A DNA stretch of 64,000 bases, taken from contig NZ_JABKKG010000007.1 of NCBI RefSeq assembly GCF_013166595.1, positions 97,943 through 161,942 of the forward strand, in the 5' to 3' direction. Below, piece after piece: positions 53,688-63,592 of this stretch; position 1 is the stretch's first letter; each line of letters begins with the position of its first letter. The notes under the pieces are model-generated. The model did no database searches and was not told the DNA's origin. It saw only the letters and a list, made by a program, of their open reading frames with translations. The translations under genes and the position numbers were made by a program. Source of the DNA: Palleniella intestinalis. GTDB taxonomy: Bacteria > Bacteroidota > Bacteroidia > Bacteroidales > Bacteroidaceae.

Positions 53688-55139
53688 TTATCGTCCCTTC
53701 TTCATTTTCAAAATTTCAATAATATCTTTTAAACTTTCATCTTTGGTCACTATAACTAATGTACCATATACAAATAATCCGACAATTCCTCCCAATAGAA
53801 CTTTTAGCCACGCTGGTTCTACCAATATTGTTGTCAAATAACATGCAATACCCATAATAGAAGACTTAAATATTATAGGGATATTATAGTACATTTGTTT
53901 CCAAAAACCGAAATTTATTAATTTTCCGGTATAGTAACAATTAAAGGAGTACGCAACTAACTCATAAAACGCCTTACCTATGATAAGCCACACTATACCA
54001 AATTTTATCATTGAGAAGAGAATCGCAAAAGCTATGGTTTTTTTTACAATCTCAAGTTTCAGAACCAAGTCTGTACGCCCTTTTACATATAGTATATTTA
54101 AATTTATATGTGTTAATGGACTAAACATCGCCCCTAGTGCAAGTATCTGCAAATATGGAACGCAAGGAAGCCATTTCTCTCCTAACACAACATATATAAA
54201 CGGATGTGCCAGTGCTATCATTCCTGCCAATATTGGGTATAAGATAAACAGAGGAATTCTAAGAAATTTCTGATATGTCCGCTTTAGGCGCTCTTGATCA
54301 TCCTGAACTTCTGACATTACCGGATAAACGACTTTCATCACAGTATCAAGAATTGATTGTGATGGCATATATGCAAAATGTAGAGCTCGATTATAATACC
54401 CTACTTCTAAAGGTGCATATACACGCCCTATAACCAATGTATATAAATTGTTATATATAATATTAATAATGCTCGAACAAAGGAATTTGGAACCAAAAGA
54501 GAACAAATAATTAAATGATTTCATTGAAAATAGCAGCAATGGTCTCCAACGTGTATAGTATTCCACAAGAATGAATCGTAAAATACAAGAAAACAAACTC
54601 TGAAAAACCAAAGCCCAAACTCCAAACCCAGTGTAAGCTAGGATTAATCCAAACACACCAGACAACACTCCTGTACTGACAGTTATAATTGACAATTGCT
54701 TAAATTTTAGTTCTGCAGTGAGTTTGGTGCTCTGTACCATACACATTGCATTAACTATAAAACAAAGCCCTAAAACACGACACACAGGTGTCAATATTGG
54801 AGCATGGTAAAACCGTGCAATATAAGGAGAACATGCAAAGAACAATATATACAGTATAACAGATACAACAATATTAAAATAAAAACAAGTTGCATAATCT
54901 TCTGCGGTTCTGTCTTTTTTGCGTATTATGGCACTTCCGAAACCACTGTCCATAAAAGTATTTGCCAAAGCCATGAATATCATTGTCATACCGATCACAC
55001 CATAATCTGACGGTGACAATACACGTGCTATAGCAATACCTATAACCAACTGTATGAATTGGCTTCCAAATTTTTCCATTGAAGTCCAAAACATGCCATT
55101 TACGGCTTTGCCTTTTAACGAATTACCTGCCATTCCCAT
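53688..55139 (-). CDS. Polysaccharide flippase (Wzx-type)
   Basis: A 483-residue membrane protein with about 13-14 hydrophobic segments. The MOP/Polysacc_synt signature is seen at the start (KAVNGMFWTSMEKFGSQFIQLVIGIAIARVLSPSDYGVIGMTMIF) and in NTFMDSGFGSAIIRKKDRTAEDYATCFYFN. It probably flips the lipid-linked repeat across the inner membrane. It lies 2 bases from the LicD gene. Confidence 0.92.
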   Translation of the reverse strand: MGMAGNSLKGKAVNGMFWTSMEKFGSQFIQLVIGIAIARVLSPSDYGVIGMTMIFMALANTFMDSGFGSAIIRKKDRTAEDYATCFYFNIVVSVILYILFFACSPYIARFYHAPILTPVCRVLGLCFIVNAMCMVQSTKLTAELKFKQLSIITVSTGVLSGVFGLILAYTGFGVWALVFQSLFSCILRFILVEYYTRWRPLLLFSMKSFNYLFSFGSKFLCSSIINIIYNNLYTLVIGRVYAPLEVGYYNRALHFAYMPSQSILDTVMKVVYPVMSEVQDDQERLKRTYQKFLRIPLFILYPILAGMIALAHPFIYVVLGEKWLPCVPYLQILALGAMFSPLTHINLNILYVKGRTDLVLKLEIVKKTIAFAILFSMIKFGIVWLIIGKAFYELVAYSFNCYYTGKLINFGFWKQMYYNIPIIFKSSIMGIACYLTTILVEPAWLKVLLGGIVGLFVYGTLVIVTKDESLKDIIEILKMKKGR

Positions 55140-55141
55140 TC

Positions 55142-56131
55142 TTACTTCACCCCCAACATTTTCAATGTAAATACACCTGCTTCCTTTATTTTTGTCCCAA
55201 TCAAAACATAATATGCGTATATATATGACATTCTCATTCCTGATATATAATCCATATACGGTTTGCAGACATCAATAATAGGTTGGCTATGTGTACTTCC
55301 ACCAACTACAAATTTCATATAATCACCATATTCATGCGACAAGAGTTCATGATATTTTTCAGGAATCGGCAATTCTATTGTCTCAAATGGCATCATAATA
55401 GTTTTATCAAACCATTCACTGCGCCGTACCCAACGTGGTTTATAAGCAAACAAAGTACAACATGACCTTTCATATTTATCAATAGAATATTTACGAAACA
55501 TATCTTCCAAATATGTGTACAGCTTAATATCTGACCAAAAAGCCTTTCTCCCTAACTTAAATAAACCTTTGAAATAGTTTTTATACCGAAGTGCTCTGTA
55601 CACAGGATAATGTCTACACCACAAATAATCAAGAATTAGGTCTCTTTGCCCTATCAAAAACTTTCTTTCTGCTTCATCCTCAGGGAATCCATCTGCAACA
55701 AAAATATCAATACAGACTCCCATATTGAAATCTACTCCTAACTTCGCTTCATCAGGCAGAATCATGGTAGTATCTTCATAACGTAATTGGGAATGTCCCC
55801 TATAATATCCTTTTTCTGTATATGCACATTGAAAGAAATAAGGAGACTTAAATTCATCTTTAGCAATCTTCAAGAGCTTGTCATAATCATCCCTGAACAT
55901 TACAAAATCCATATCATCATCCCACGGAATAAAACCATGGTGACGAACAGCTCCCAACATTGTACCACTAATTGCCCATATTTTTAATTCATGACGTTTA
56001 CAAACATCCAAAAGATGTAAAGCCATATCCAACTGGATATTCCATATTTGCTTTGTTTGTTGTGTAACTAAATATCCACAACGCTCTTCTTGTTCAATAG
56101 ATTGTAAATATTGTTTCATTTTGTATTCCAT
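55142..56131 (-). CDS. LicD-family phosphotransferase
   Basis: A 329-residue protein. The LicD nucleotidyltransferase-fold motif is clear: CKRHELKIWAISGTMLGAVRHHGFIPWDDDMDFVMFRDDYDKLL (about 43-87). LicD proteins transfer phospho-alcohols such as phosphocholine or polyol-phosphate from CDP donors to sugars. The cytidylyltransferase and SDR genes upstream may make the donor. The C terminus also matches the family (PFETIELPIPEKYHELLSHEYGDYM). Confidence 0.9.
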   Translation of the reverse strand: MEYKMKQYLQSIEQEERCGYLVTQQTKQIWNIQLDMALHLLDVCKRHELKIWAISGTMLGAVRHHGFIPWDDDMDFVMFRDDYDKLLKIAKDEFKSPYFFQCAYTEKGYYRGHSQLRYEDTTMILPDEAKLGVDFNMGVCIDIFVADGFPEDEAERKFLIGQRDLILDYLWCRHYPVYRALRYKNYFKGLFKLGRKAFWSDIKLYTYLEDMFRKYSIDKYERSCCTLFAYKPRWVRRSEWFDKTIMMPFETIELPIPEKYHELLSHEYGDYMKFVVGGSTHSQPIIDVCKPYMDYISGMRMSYIYAYYVLIGTKIKEAGVFTLKMLGVK

Positions 56132-56171
56132 AACATTATATGATTTCTTTCAATCATTCATAAAAAGAGTT

Positions 56172-56988
56172 CTATCTTGTGGCATAATTGTTATAGTCAA
56201 ACACATGAGTACATTTGTAGGAAATTTCACCATTTTCCCGAAAAAAAGCATTTAGTTCATACTCAAATTTTAAATTCAATATTCTAAAAAGCCCCGTCCG
56301 CTTAAGTTTTGCCGGACTACCTGCAAAAAAATTACCCTTTGTGGTTATTTCTGAATAATCTTTATTTATTACAGAATTAGCAGCGATTATTGAATATGAA
56401 GGTATTTGGGCACCGGTTGCTACTGTCACATGGTTTGCTATCCAAACATTTCGTCCAATTTTAACAGGTCTGGTTCTATTAGCTATTGTATGATTTTGTT
56501 CATCAAATACATAGTGAAAATTTGAATCATATATTTGACTATCCCAACCACAACTAAAATGTTCTCCTATCGTAACACTATTGCTGCAATATAGCATTAC
56601 ACCCTGATTTATTAAAGTATCATTGCCTATGGACAATTTACTTTCTGGATATGCCAGTATAATAGAACATCCTTTGTAAATATTTATATCTTCACCACCA
56701 AGATAAAGCCTTGCATTTCCTGAGCCAATACGTATAAGAGTCCCCATCCCTTTCCCAGGATGCATAGGGTATTTTAGATAGCCGATTTTTACCCCCCCCC
56801 GATTTTATTTTATCCAATACAATTACACCACGTTTGGCACCAATAATTTCCACTCCATAAGCCAAATGAATAGGATGCTTTATAGCAACATTAAATGGAA
56901 ACATTTTGAAATTGAAATATATTGTTTTCAATACATTTGTCGTTGAAAACAAATTCCAATATCTTTTTATTCTGTTTACAAAATGCAT
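56172..56988 (-). CDS. LbH acetyltransferase, frameshifted at G9 (OFF)
   Basis: Two frames make one hexapeptide-repeat protein of about 270 residues. The first (56988 to 56692) begins MHFVNRIKRYWNLFSTTNVLKTIYFNFKMFPFNVAIKHPI, shifts at KIKSGGG and runs out of frame for about 30 codons. The second continues VKIGYLKYPMHPGKG ... LYLGGEDINIYKGCSIILAYPESKLSIGNDTLINQGVMLYC and ends near 56172 after SPAKLKRTG. The tract is nine Gs (56792-56800); eight would read KSGGVKIGYLKYP unbroken. The catalytic His lies in SNFHYVFD. It would O-acetylate a sugar when ON. Confidence 0.85.
56792..56800 (-). repeat. G9 homopolymer (OFF)
   Basis: Nine Gs on the coding strand in the register TCG-GGG-GGG-GGT-AAA; eight give TCG-GGG-GGG-GTA. 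Confidence 0.9.
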
Positions 56989-57013
56989 ATTTCCTTTACC
57001 TTCTCAATTCTGA

Positions 57014-58030
57014 TTATTCCAACAATGTCTCAATTGTATTTTTAATACCCATTTCTATTGGGTAAGTAGCATTCCATCCCAATGCCATTAGTTTTGTTGT
57101 ATCAAATACAGCCTTTGTTATCGGAGTCTCTACCGTAGGTTGAACTTGCGGCAAGTCAAATATTACAGTTTTATCTACTATACTAGCTATGGTTTCAGCC
57201 AATTCGCGTATCGTTATATTTGACTGTTCATCCGCAACATTATATGCAGCTTTATTTTCACCTTTCACCAGTACATATATCAAAGCTGCCGCACAGTCTA
57301 CAACATATAACCATGAACGGTATTGTTCTCCTTTGCTTTTAAGTACAATGTCGTCACCATTCAATACATTACGAATAAACTGTGCATATACACGATTATC
57401 ACTCTCTGTAAAATTTGGTCCATAGGTATGGCATAGACGAGCAACAGAGATGTCTATACCATACTGTTCAGCGTAGGCAACACACAACGTCTCGGCAGCA
57501 CGTTTTGACGATGGATAGCAAGCTCTTTGCGACATTGTATTGATATAGCCGCTATCCGTCTCTCTCCACCTGTCACCACATCCTTCTCCATAGACTTCAC
57601 CAGAAGATATGTAGACTAAACGCTTAAGTCCATGGTCAATGCCATAATCCAATAGATTACAAACACCCATCAGATTAGCTTTCATTACACCCACAGGGTC
57701 TGATGCGAAAAAATTAGGAGAGCCATTACTTGCGGCATCTATTATATAGTCAAACTTAATATCACATTGCAACGGAACAGTGACATCTATCAAAACGTAA
57801 TGCAGATGCTCGGAGGGAGAAAATTTGCTGCGTGCACGCTCTACATTTCTACACCCGGCATAAACTTCATACCCATATTCTTCCGCATAGATAGTCAGAA
57901 GCTCCGTCAGACAGCTACCTATCAAACCTGTTGATCCGGTAACGAGTATGTTCGCACCATACAATACAGACAAATCGGGTAGATTAACGTCTCGTAAATT
58001 TTGTTGATAAGGATTCATCACTTTAACCAT
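57014..58030 (-). CDS. NAD-dependent sugar epimerase/dehydratase (extended SDR)
   Basis: A 338-residue Rossmann enzyme: GANILVTGSTGLIGSCLTE (NAD-binding GxxGxxG, about 24-42), YISSGEVYGEG and the catalytic Y-x3-K in CYPSSKRAAETL (about 173-177), with ARLCHTYGPNF. It overlaps the IspD-like gene by 13 bases. With that gene and LicD it forms a typical set for making and attaching a CDP-activated alcohol or modified sugar, though the exact substrate cannot be read from the sequence. Confidence 0.9.
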   Translation of the reverse strand: MVKVMNPYQQNLRDVNLPDLSVLYGANILVTGSTGLIGSCLTELLTIYAEEYGYEVYAGCRNVERARSKFSPSEHLHYVLIDVTVPLQCDIKFDYIIDAASNGSPNFFASDPVGVMKANLMGVCNLLDYGIDHGLKRLVYISSGEVYGEGCGDRWRETDSGYINTMSQRACYPSSKRAAETLCVAYAEQYGIDISVARLCHTYGPNFTESDNRVYAQFIRNVLNGDDIVLKSKGEQYRSWLYVVDCAAALIYVLVKGENKAAYNVADEQSNITIRELAETIASIVDKTVIFDLPQVQPTVETPITKAVFDTTKLMALGWNATYPIEMGIKNTIETLLE

Positions 58031-58737
58031 TCTTCTTTTGAGGTGTGCATCAATGCCTTTAATATTTCCAAGTCCTCAACTGTCGTAATTTTAATATTCT
58101 TTTCAGAACCTGGCACAATATGCATCTCTATATTCTCATTCAGCTCTGCTATCAGAGTACAAGAGGCTACAGAATCAACCAAACCTTTAACCTTAGCTAA
58201 TTCATGGGCATTTATTATATTTCTCAGTCTGAATGTCTGAGGCGTCTGCGTACGAATAAGTGTATCTCTCGGAATGCTTGTCTTAGTAGTAAAACCATCT
58301 TCGCTTTCCAATATCGCTTCACGACATTTTATCCCTGTTATGGCATACCCATAAGCTTTGCAAATGGCAATATTGCTTGAAATAATATCCTGAGACAAAA
58401 GAGGACGCACCGAGTCATGTATCAATACTAAATCTTCATCTGCACATCCAGCATCCCTTAATCCATAAATACCATTATGAATTGACTCCATGCCAGAATT
58501 ACCTCCTGAAAAAATCCACTTTAACTTCGTTATTGAAAATTGGTTCGCATATGACTGTAACACGGTTTCCCAGCCTTTTAGACATACAATAGCAATAGCT
58601 TGTATGTCAGGATGCCTTTGAAAACACATCATGGTGTGGATGATAATTGGGCAATTATCTACATGTATAAACTGTTTGGGAATATCTTGTCCCATGCGGT
58701 TGCCTGAACCACCGGCAATTAATAAAGCTATATTCAT
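58018..58737 (-). CDS. IspD/TarI-family cytidylyltransferase
   Basis: A 239-residue CTP-dependent enzyme. LLIAGGSGNRMGQDIPKQFIHV (the G-GxGxRMG...PKQF signature), LIHDSVRPLLSQDII, and IRTQTPQTFRLRNII are present. In a capsule locus with LicD it is more likely a polyol-phosphate (TarI/Bcs1-like) cytidylyltransferase than the isoprenoid IspD, but the two are hard to separate by eye. It overlaps the SDR gene by 13 bases. Confidence 0.88.
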   Translation of the reverse strand: MNIALLIAGGSGNRMGQDIPKQFIHVDNCPIIIHTMMCFQRHPDIQAIAIVCLKGWETVLQSYANQFSITKLKWIFSGGNSGMESIHNGIYGLRDAGCADEDLVLIHDSVRPLLSQDIISSNIAICKAYGYAITGIKCREAILESEDGFTTKTSIPRDTLIRTQTPQTFRLRNIINAHELAKVKGLVDSVASCTLIAELNENIEMHIVPGSEKNIKITTVEDLEILKALMHTSKEEWLK

Positions 58738-58870
58738 ATTTATAATGTCTCAAAAATGATACTATTTTTCCTCATTATTTATTGTCCTTTGGGGATATCA
58801 GCCTTTTTGACTTACAAGGACAATATGATATTCATATTGTCTGACAGCAGGCAGATTTGGGAATCAACAA

Positions 58871-61003
58871 CTACTTCATGGATCCTAAAAATGAAGATAT
58901 CTTAGGCGTTAGTTTATTTGATTTTATCTCATCATAAGTAACTCCCAAAACTTCACTAAGTTTATCCCTATTCAGAAAATACATTATATTATCACTGTCA
59001 TCAATAATTCCTGATTCAATAAGGCTATTCAAAACTATTGGCCCCATATCAGAGCCAATCAAACGTGAACTTCCTATTTTCCCTTTATAGCGCGCCATAC
59101 TTCCTTTACTATGCGATCTGAAGCAGATTATGATTTTCCGAAGTTTGATGTATTTCTGTCGTATATCTTCCGATTCACATTTAATTTCTGATTTTCCCTG
59201 ACGATACTGTTCATAGGGAAATGAGGTGTGATTATTGGAATATATTTCAAAAGCCTCATTCTCCCTCAAATGATTTATAACATGGCACTCATTGTTTGCG
59301 ACCGACTTGAAATCAAATTTTTTGCAGTCCAAAAGCACTCCGTTTACGGTTTCCGTACACGGATATAGTGTAATAGAGCCACTTATACTTACATTGTTGC
59401 AAGTTATTGTAACAGGTGCATATATTTCAATATTTTTGCTATTATTTGCAACTTCTATATTCAAATCAATATTCTCCGCGTCTATAATGACATTGGAAAT
59501 GATATTTCTAAGCGTAAGGCGTGGAGTATCCTTACTAATTGACAGAGACAGTCCTGCTTTCGTTTTTATACCATCATTTTTCAATAGCACTTCGAAATTG
59601 TAATATTGTTCACTATCCTCCAGTTGACAAATTTGCATGTATGCCTTATCATTATTTTGATCCAGCGAACTAAGAGAATGATAAATATAATCTACGTGAT
59701 CCTTATCAACAACATTTGCAAAATGAGTATATATGAAATACAACATATACGAATCTTTGTATTTGCTTTCCAAATATAAATTTACATATTCCTTGTATTT
59801 GCCGCATTTCATCAATACACTGAGGACATAGCATTCAAATACTATATTCTGAAAATCATGGTTTTGAGAATCCAAGAATGGATGTTCCCGAACCCATTCA
59901 TTTATTCTTTCATTATATCTTTCATTGAGTTTATTATCATCAGAGACAATATAATCACACGAAATCCCTAGTACATTACAAATCAATCTATAACACTGTT
60001 CTTCTTCGCAATAGGCATGATCTTTCATCTGTCGTATATCCTTTTCTCCTCGTCCTTTTGTAATGTGTGGGATTAACAGATTAGCAATCTTGTCGTTTTG
60101 TTCTCTATCTATTATATATTTTACAATTTCCAAAATAAGCTCCAGCCCCGTGTTCTGAGAATTTTCAAGCTGAGTAAGATAGCCATAGTAATTCTTATTT
60201 TTTTTAATGGAAGTTGCAATAGCCATCAGTACAGGGGCATAGCCTAAGAAATGTATACGTTGTTGCCTTTCCAAATCCGATTGATTTTTGAAAAAAGCCT
60301 GAACTTTGTCTAATATATAGTCACGTAATTTCTTATAGTTCACATCATATTGTATATTCTTATTGTCACACGAATGTTTGTCAATAAAATTACGAGCTTG
60401 GGACATGTCAAAGGGTTCTATCCTTTGCACAGAGACTTTCAACCCCTTATCTTCAAAATACAGTGCGGTGTAATCTATAGACAAGGTTCTACCTAATAAA
60501 ATAAATGATGTGTTTTTTGATAATGATGCAAACTGGCAAATATTGTCAAGGAAAGCATCAAAACCCTCTGATGATGTTTTTATCTGCCCCTCATCAAGCC
60601 CATCTATTACTATAAGTTTTTTTCCTGCACTTAAATCATGTGAAAAATGTGCATACCCCATAGGAGTCAAGGCTTGTGATAGCAATCCTGTCAAAGAATT
60701 GCTTGCAACAGCCTTAGATTTTCCCAAATCATAGACCGGCATTCCTAATTTTGCCGACAAATGAGTGGTCATCATGGTTTTGCCAGATGCACCTACAGCT
60801 GAAATCAAAATTATTTGAGGGGATTCTGTCTGACTCTTAAGACTACAACCAGACTGAAAAGAAAGATACGGCTCAATGTAAGAATCTTGTATCTCTTTCA
60901 TAATAAAGAAACCCTTCTCTGCATTTTTGATAAAATCATCAGGAACTTTCTCTAAATGCTCAGAAAGAGAATTGCACAATTTGTATAAAGAGATTGCATC
61001 CAT
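58871..61003 (-). CDS. NACHT-like P-loop NTPase of unknown role
   Basis: A 710-residue protein unlike its operon neighbours. Walker A GASGKT at 71-76, Walker B KKLIVIDGLDEG with D134 and DE 137-138, and FILLGRTLSIDYT then RIEPFDMSQARNFIDKH, the order seen in NACHT/STAND NTPases. The C-terminal half (about 480-600) is strand-rich with Asn/Ile-rich repeats (NVIIDAENIDLNIEV, NVSISGSITLY) and may be a beta-helix or sensor. No effector domain is recognised. STAND proteins often act in phage defence; the gene may be a passenger in this variable locus. Low GC content. Confidence 0.65.
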   Translation of the reverse strand: MDAISLYKLCNSLSEHLEKVPDDFIKNAEKGFFIMKEIQDSYIEPYLSFQSGCSLKSQTESPQIILISAVGASGKTMMTTHLSAKLGMPVYDLGKSKAVASNSLTGLLSQALTPMGYAHFSHDLSAGKKLIVIDGLDEGQIKTSSEGFDAFLDNICQFASLSKNTSFILLGRTLSIDYTALYFEDKGLKVSVQRIEPFDMSQARNFIDKHSCDNKNIQYDVNYKKLRDYILDKVQAFFKNQSDLERQQRIHFLGYAPVLMAIATSIKKNKNYYGYLTQLENSQNTGLELILEIVKYIIDREQNDKIANLLIPHITKGRGEKDIRQMKDHAYCEEEQCYRLICNVLGISCDYIVSDDNKLNERYNERINEWVREHPFLDSQNHDFQNIVFECYVLSVLMKCGKYKEYVNLYLESKYKDSYMLYFIYTHFANVVDKDHVDYIYHSLSSLDQNNDKAYMQICQLEDSEQYYNFEVLLKNDGIKTKAGLSLSISKDTPRLTLRNIISNVIIDAENIDLNIEVANNSKNIEIYAPVTITCNNVSISGSITLYPCTETVNGVLLDCKKFDFKSVANNECHVINHLRENEAFEIYSNNHTSFPYEQYRQGKSEIKCESEDIRQKYIKLRKIIICFRSHSKGSMARYKGKIGSSRLIGSDMGPIVLNSLIESGIIDDSDNIMYFLNRDKLSEVLGVTYDEIKSNKLTPKISSFLGSMK

Positions 61004-61061
61004 AATTCTATTCTCTCTATTTTATATTTCCAAAAAGCTTATACAATACTACTTGTTTTTT

Positions 61062-62399
61062 TTAATCTCTACGGAATATATCACGTGTGTATACTTTCTC
61101 TTCCACATCGTCAAGGCAGGAGTCATAACGGTTGGCGATGATTGCCTGACTTTGGGACTTGAACGCAGCAAGGTCATTTACGACACGGCTGCCGAAGAAT
61201 GTAGAGCCATCCTCCAAGGTCGGCTCGTAAATGATGACCTCTGCCCCTTTCGCCTTGATGCGCTTCATCACACCCTGAATAGAGGACTGACGGAAATTGT
61301 CACTGTTGGACTTCATTGTAAGACGGTAGACTCCGACAACACAACTCTTCTCATCAGAAGGACTAAAATCTCCACGGTTGTAGTAATCATAATAGCCTGC
61401 CTTGCCAAGGACTCTGTCAGCTATAAAGTCCTTCCTTGTACGGTTACTCTCCACAATTGCCTGGATAAGATTCTCAGGCACATCGGCATAGTTGGCAAGC
61501 AACTGCTTCGTGTCCTTAGGAAGGCAATAGCCGCCGTAGCCGAAGGATGGATTGTTGTAGTGCTGCCCAATACGCGGGTCGAGACTCACACCATCTATTA
61601 TAGCCTGTGTGTCAAGCCCCTTCACCTCGGCATAGGTGTCAAGTTCGTTGAAATAGCTAACACGGAGTGCAAGGTAGGTATTGGCAAAGAGTTTGACAGC
61701 CTCTGCCTCTTTCAAGCCCATAAAAAGTGTATCAATGTTTTCCTTCAATGCTCCTTCTTGAAGCAGAGAAGCGAACTTGTGTGCAGCCTCCTCAAGGAAA
61801 GGTATGTCGGCTATGGTACGAATTGCTGCATTCTCTTCCTCAAATTGGTCATCAACGATAATCTTCGGATAACCAACTATGATACGGCTTGGGTAAAGGT
61901 TATCATAAAGAGCCTTGCTCTCACGAAGGAATTCCGGAGAGAAGAGCAGGTTAAACTTTTTACCGGCAAGCTCAGGAGTATTTGCAAATTTTCCTGCATA
62001 CTTTACATACAAACTGCGACAGTAGCCGACAGGTATTGTGCTCTTTATTACCATCACGGCATCAGGATTGACTGACAACACAAGGTCGATGACATCCTCT
62101 ATATGATGTGTGTCGAAGAAATTCTTCTGAGGGTCATAGTTTGTAGGAGCCGCTATCACAACAAAATCTGCATCCTTATAGGCATCCGCACCATCCAAAG
62201 TTGCGGTAAGATTGAGTTCCTTCTCTGACAGATACTTTTCAATATAATCATCCTGAATAGGAGATATTCTGTTGTTAATCTTCTCTACTTTCTCAGGAAT
62301 AACATCAACAGCAATTACCTGATGGTTTTGCGCAATAAGGGTGGCTATACTCAAACCTACATAGCCGGTACCTGCTACTGCTACCTTTATATCTTTCAT
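61062..62399 (-). CDS. ugd: UDP-glucose 6-dehydrogenase-type nucleotide-sugar dehydrogenase
   Basis: A 445-residue NAD enzyme. N-terminal [29 protein letters not shown] (NAD-binding), the middle motif [34 protein letters not shown], and the catalytic Cys in [16 protein letters not shown]. It most resembles Ugd (UDP-glucose to UDP-glucuronate), which supplies an acidic sugar; UDP-ManNAc dehydrogenase is less likely. It is the first biosynthetic gene after the antiterminator. It has higher GC than the NTPase gene next to it. Confidence 0.9.
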   Translation of the reverse strand: MKDIKVAVAGTGYVGLSIATLIAQNHQVIAVDVIPEKVEKINNRISPIQDDYIEKYLSEKELNLTATLDGADAYKDADFVVIAAPTNYDPQKNFFDTHHIEDVIDLVLSVNPDAVMVIKSTIPVGYCRSLYVKYAGKFANTPELAGKKFNLLFSPEFLRESKALYDNLYPSRIIVGYPKIIVDDQFEEENAAIRTIADIPFLEEAAHKFASLLQEGALKENIDTLFMGLKEAEAVKLFANTYLALRVSYFNELDTYAEVKGLDTQAIIDGVSLDPRIGQHYNNPSFGYGGYCLPKDTKQLLANYADVPENLIQAIVESNRTRKDFIADRVLGKAGYYDYYNRGDFSPSDEKSCVVGVYRLTMKSNSDNFRQSSIQGVMKRIKAKGAEVIIYEPTLEDGSTFFGSRVVNDLAAFKSQSQAIIANRYDSCLDDVEEKVYTRDIFRRD

Positions 62400-62523
62400 A
62401 TATATGTGATTGGATTATTATTTTTTTGCTAACAAAAAATATCTATATGGGCTTATATTACCCTGCAAACATATCAGCAAATATTATAAGTAGCTATTGT
62501 AAATTACTTTATATTTAAGTTAT

Positions 62524-62558
62524 GTTTCTACTAAAACGCAGTTGTTTTTAGTAGAAAC
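62524..62558 (-). promoter_or_regulatory. Hairpin in the leader between antiterminator and ugd
   Basis: A 13-bp perfect stem (GTTTCTACTAAAA / TTTTAGTAGAAAC) with a 9-base loop lies in the 302-base gene-free stretch between the upxY-like gene and ugd. It has no long U tract. It could be a pausing or antitermination site for the NusG-like protein. Confidence 0.5.
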
Positions 62559-62701
62559 TGATTTCCAACAGTTACTTACTGATGTGATACGAACATAAAA
62601 AATCTTTGTTGAGAAATAACTATTGATATTTATCTTGTATATCAATACAACTCAATTTTTTTTGAGACTATAATCTACCATTAACCGATTGGTTGTAAAA
62701 G

Positions 62702-63403
62702 CTATTTCACCTCTTCAAAATTCTCTTTATGGAGACCGCGGATTGCGACGGCATAGCCACCGAACTCCATGACAAGCTGGCGATCACGATCAATACGGAC
62801 AATGTACCCCTCCTGACCTTTGAATAATCCTGACAACACACGCAAACGGACATGATTCTTTGCAAAATGCAAAAAAGGCTCACGAAGAAAAGTTATGTTC
62901 TCTGGCTTTGCCTGCATGACAGCCATAAAAGGTTTCATAACACGATTCTCAATAGAAGCAGGTCTGCCTGTACTACAATCATTGACTAAATGGTACAGAG
63001 GGAAATTCTCTTTCAGAAAAAGTTGCAACTCTCTAGTTCTGCCCTGCAAAAACACTAATCCGCTTATTGTCTGACATAGCTCTTTCTTAACTCCAATAGA
63101 ATCTTTTTTCGCCTTATATCTATAAGAACGGTGAATGAAACAAGCATGCTGGGAATCCTTGTGGCTGGCATTATAATCCTCCATTTTCTCCTCAAATGCC
63201 TTCACTGCCATATTATGGATATAAATATACCCCCATGACTGAGACTTCTCAAAGGTTTTCAATCCTGCACTTTGTCTTTCATTTTGAGACAAAAAATCTA
63301 TTCCCTGAGCCGACGATTGTTCAACTCTGGAAACATGAATACCATTAGGAAAACACTTGTCTTCCGTGGCGATAGAAGGAGATTTAGAGCAATCCTGCGT
63401 CAC
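62702..63403 (-). CDS. UpxY/NusG-like transcription antiterminator
   Basis: A 233-residue protein starting at a GTG (the frame is closed by a TAG 10 codons upstream). After a poorly conserved N-terminal tail (1-55) comes a NusG N-terminal-like domain (SWGYIYIHNMAVKAFEEKMEDY ... SGLVFLQGRTREL, about 56-160), then a KOW domain (HVRLRVLSGLFKGQEGYIVRIDRDRQLVMEFGGYAVAIR, about 185-225). In Bacteroides such proteins head capsule operons and let RNA polymerase read through the leader. It probably controls the whole 27-kb operon below it. No upxZ partner is seen. Confidence 0.85.
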   Translation of the reverse strand: MTQDCSKSPSIATEDKCFPNGIHVSRVEQSSAQGIDFLSQNERQSAGLKTFEKSQSWGYIYIHNMAVKAFEEKMEDYNASHKDSQHACFIHRSYRYKAKKDSIGVKKELCQTISGLVFLQGRTRELQLFLKENFPLYHLVNDCSTGRPASIENRVMKPFMAVMQAKPENITFLREPFLHFAKNHVRLRVLSGLFKGQEGYIVRIDRDRQLVMEFGGYAVAIRGLHKENFEEVK

Positions 63404-63592
63404 TATCTCGGAACTATTCTATGTCATTGGCAACTGCCACAAACAAGCAGCAGATATGCCCACTCAATAAATTTTGCGCTCTCATGTCAATCTTAATTAA
63501 AAATCTCAGAAAGCATAATGCTTTTTCACTAAAAAAACTAATATTAATTACTGGGACTTCTCTCATTTTTGCCCCAATAATGAATTCATCTG

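Noticed and set aside
45444..56988. The split acyltransferases as ordinary pseudogenes
   Set aside because: All four breaks lie exactly at a G/C homopolymer, both halves are otherwise intact, and a single tract-length change repairs each. Sequencing error at homopolymers remains possible and is stated as the main alternative.
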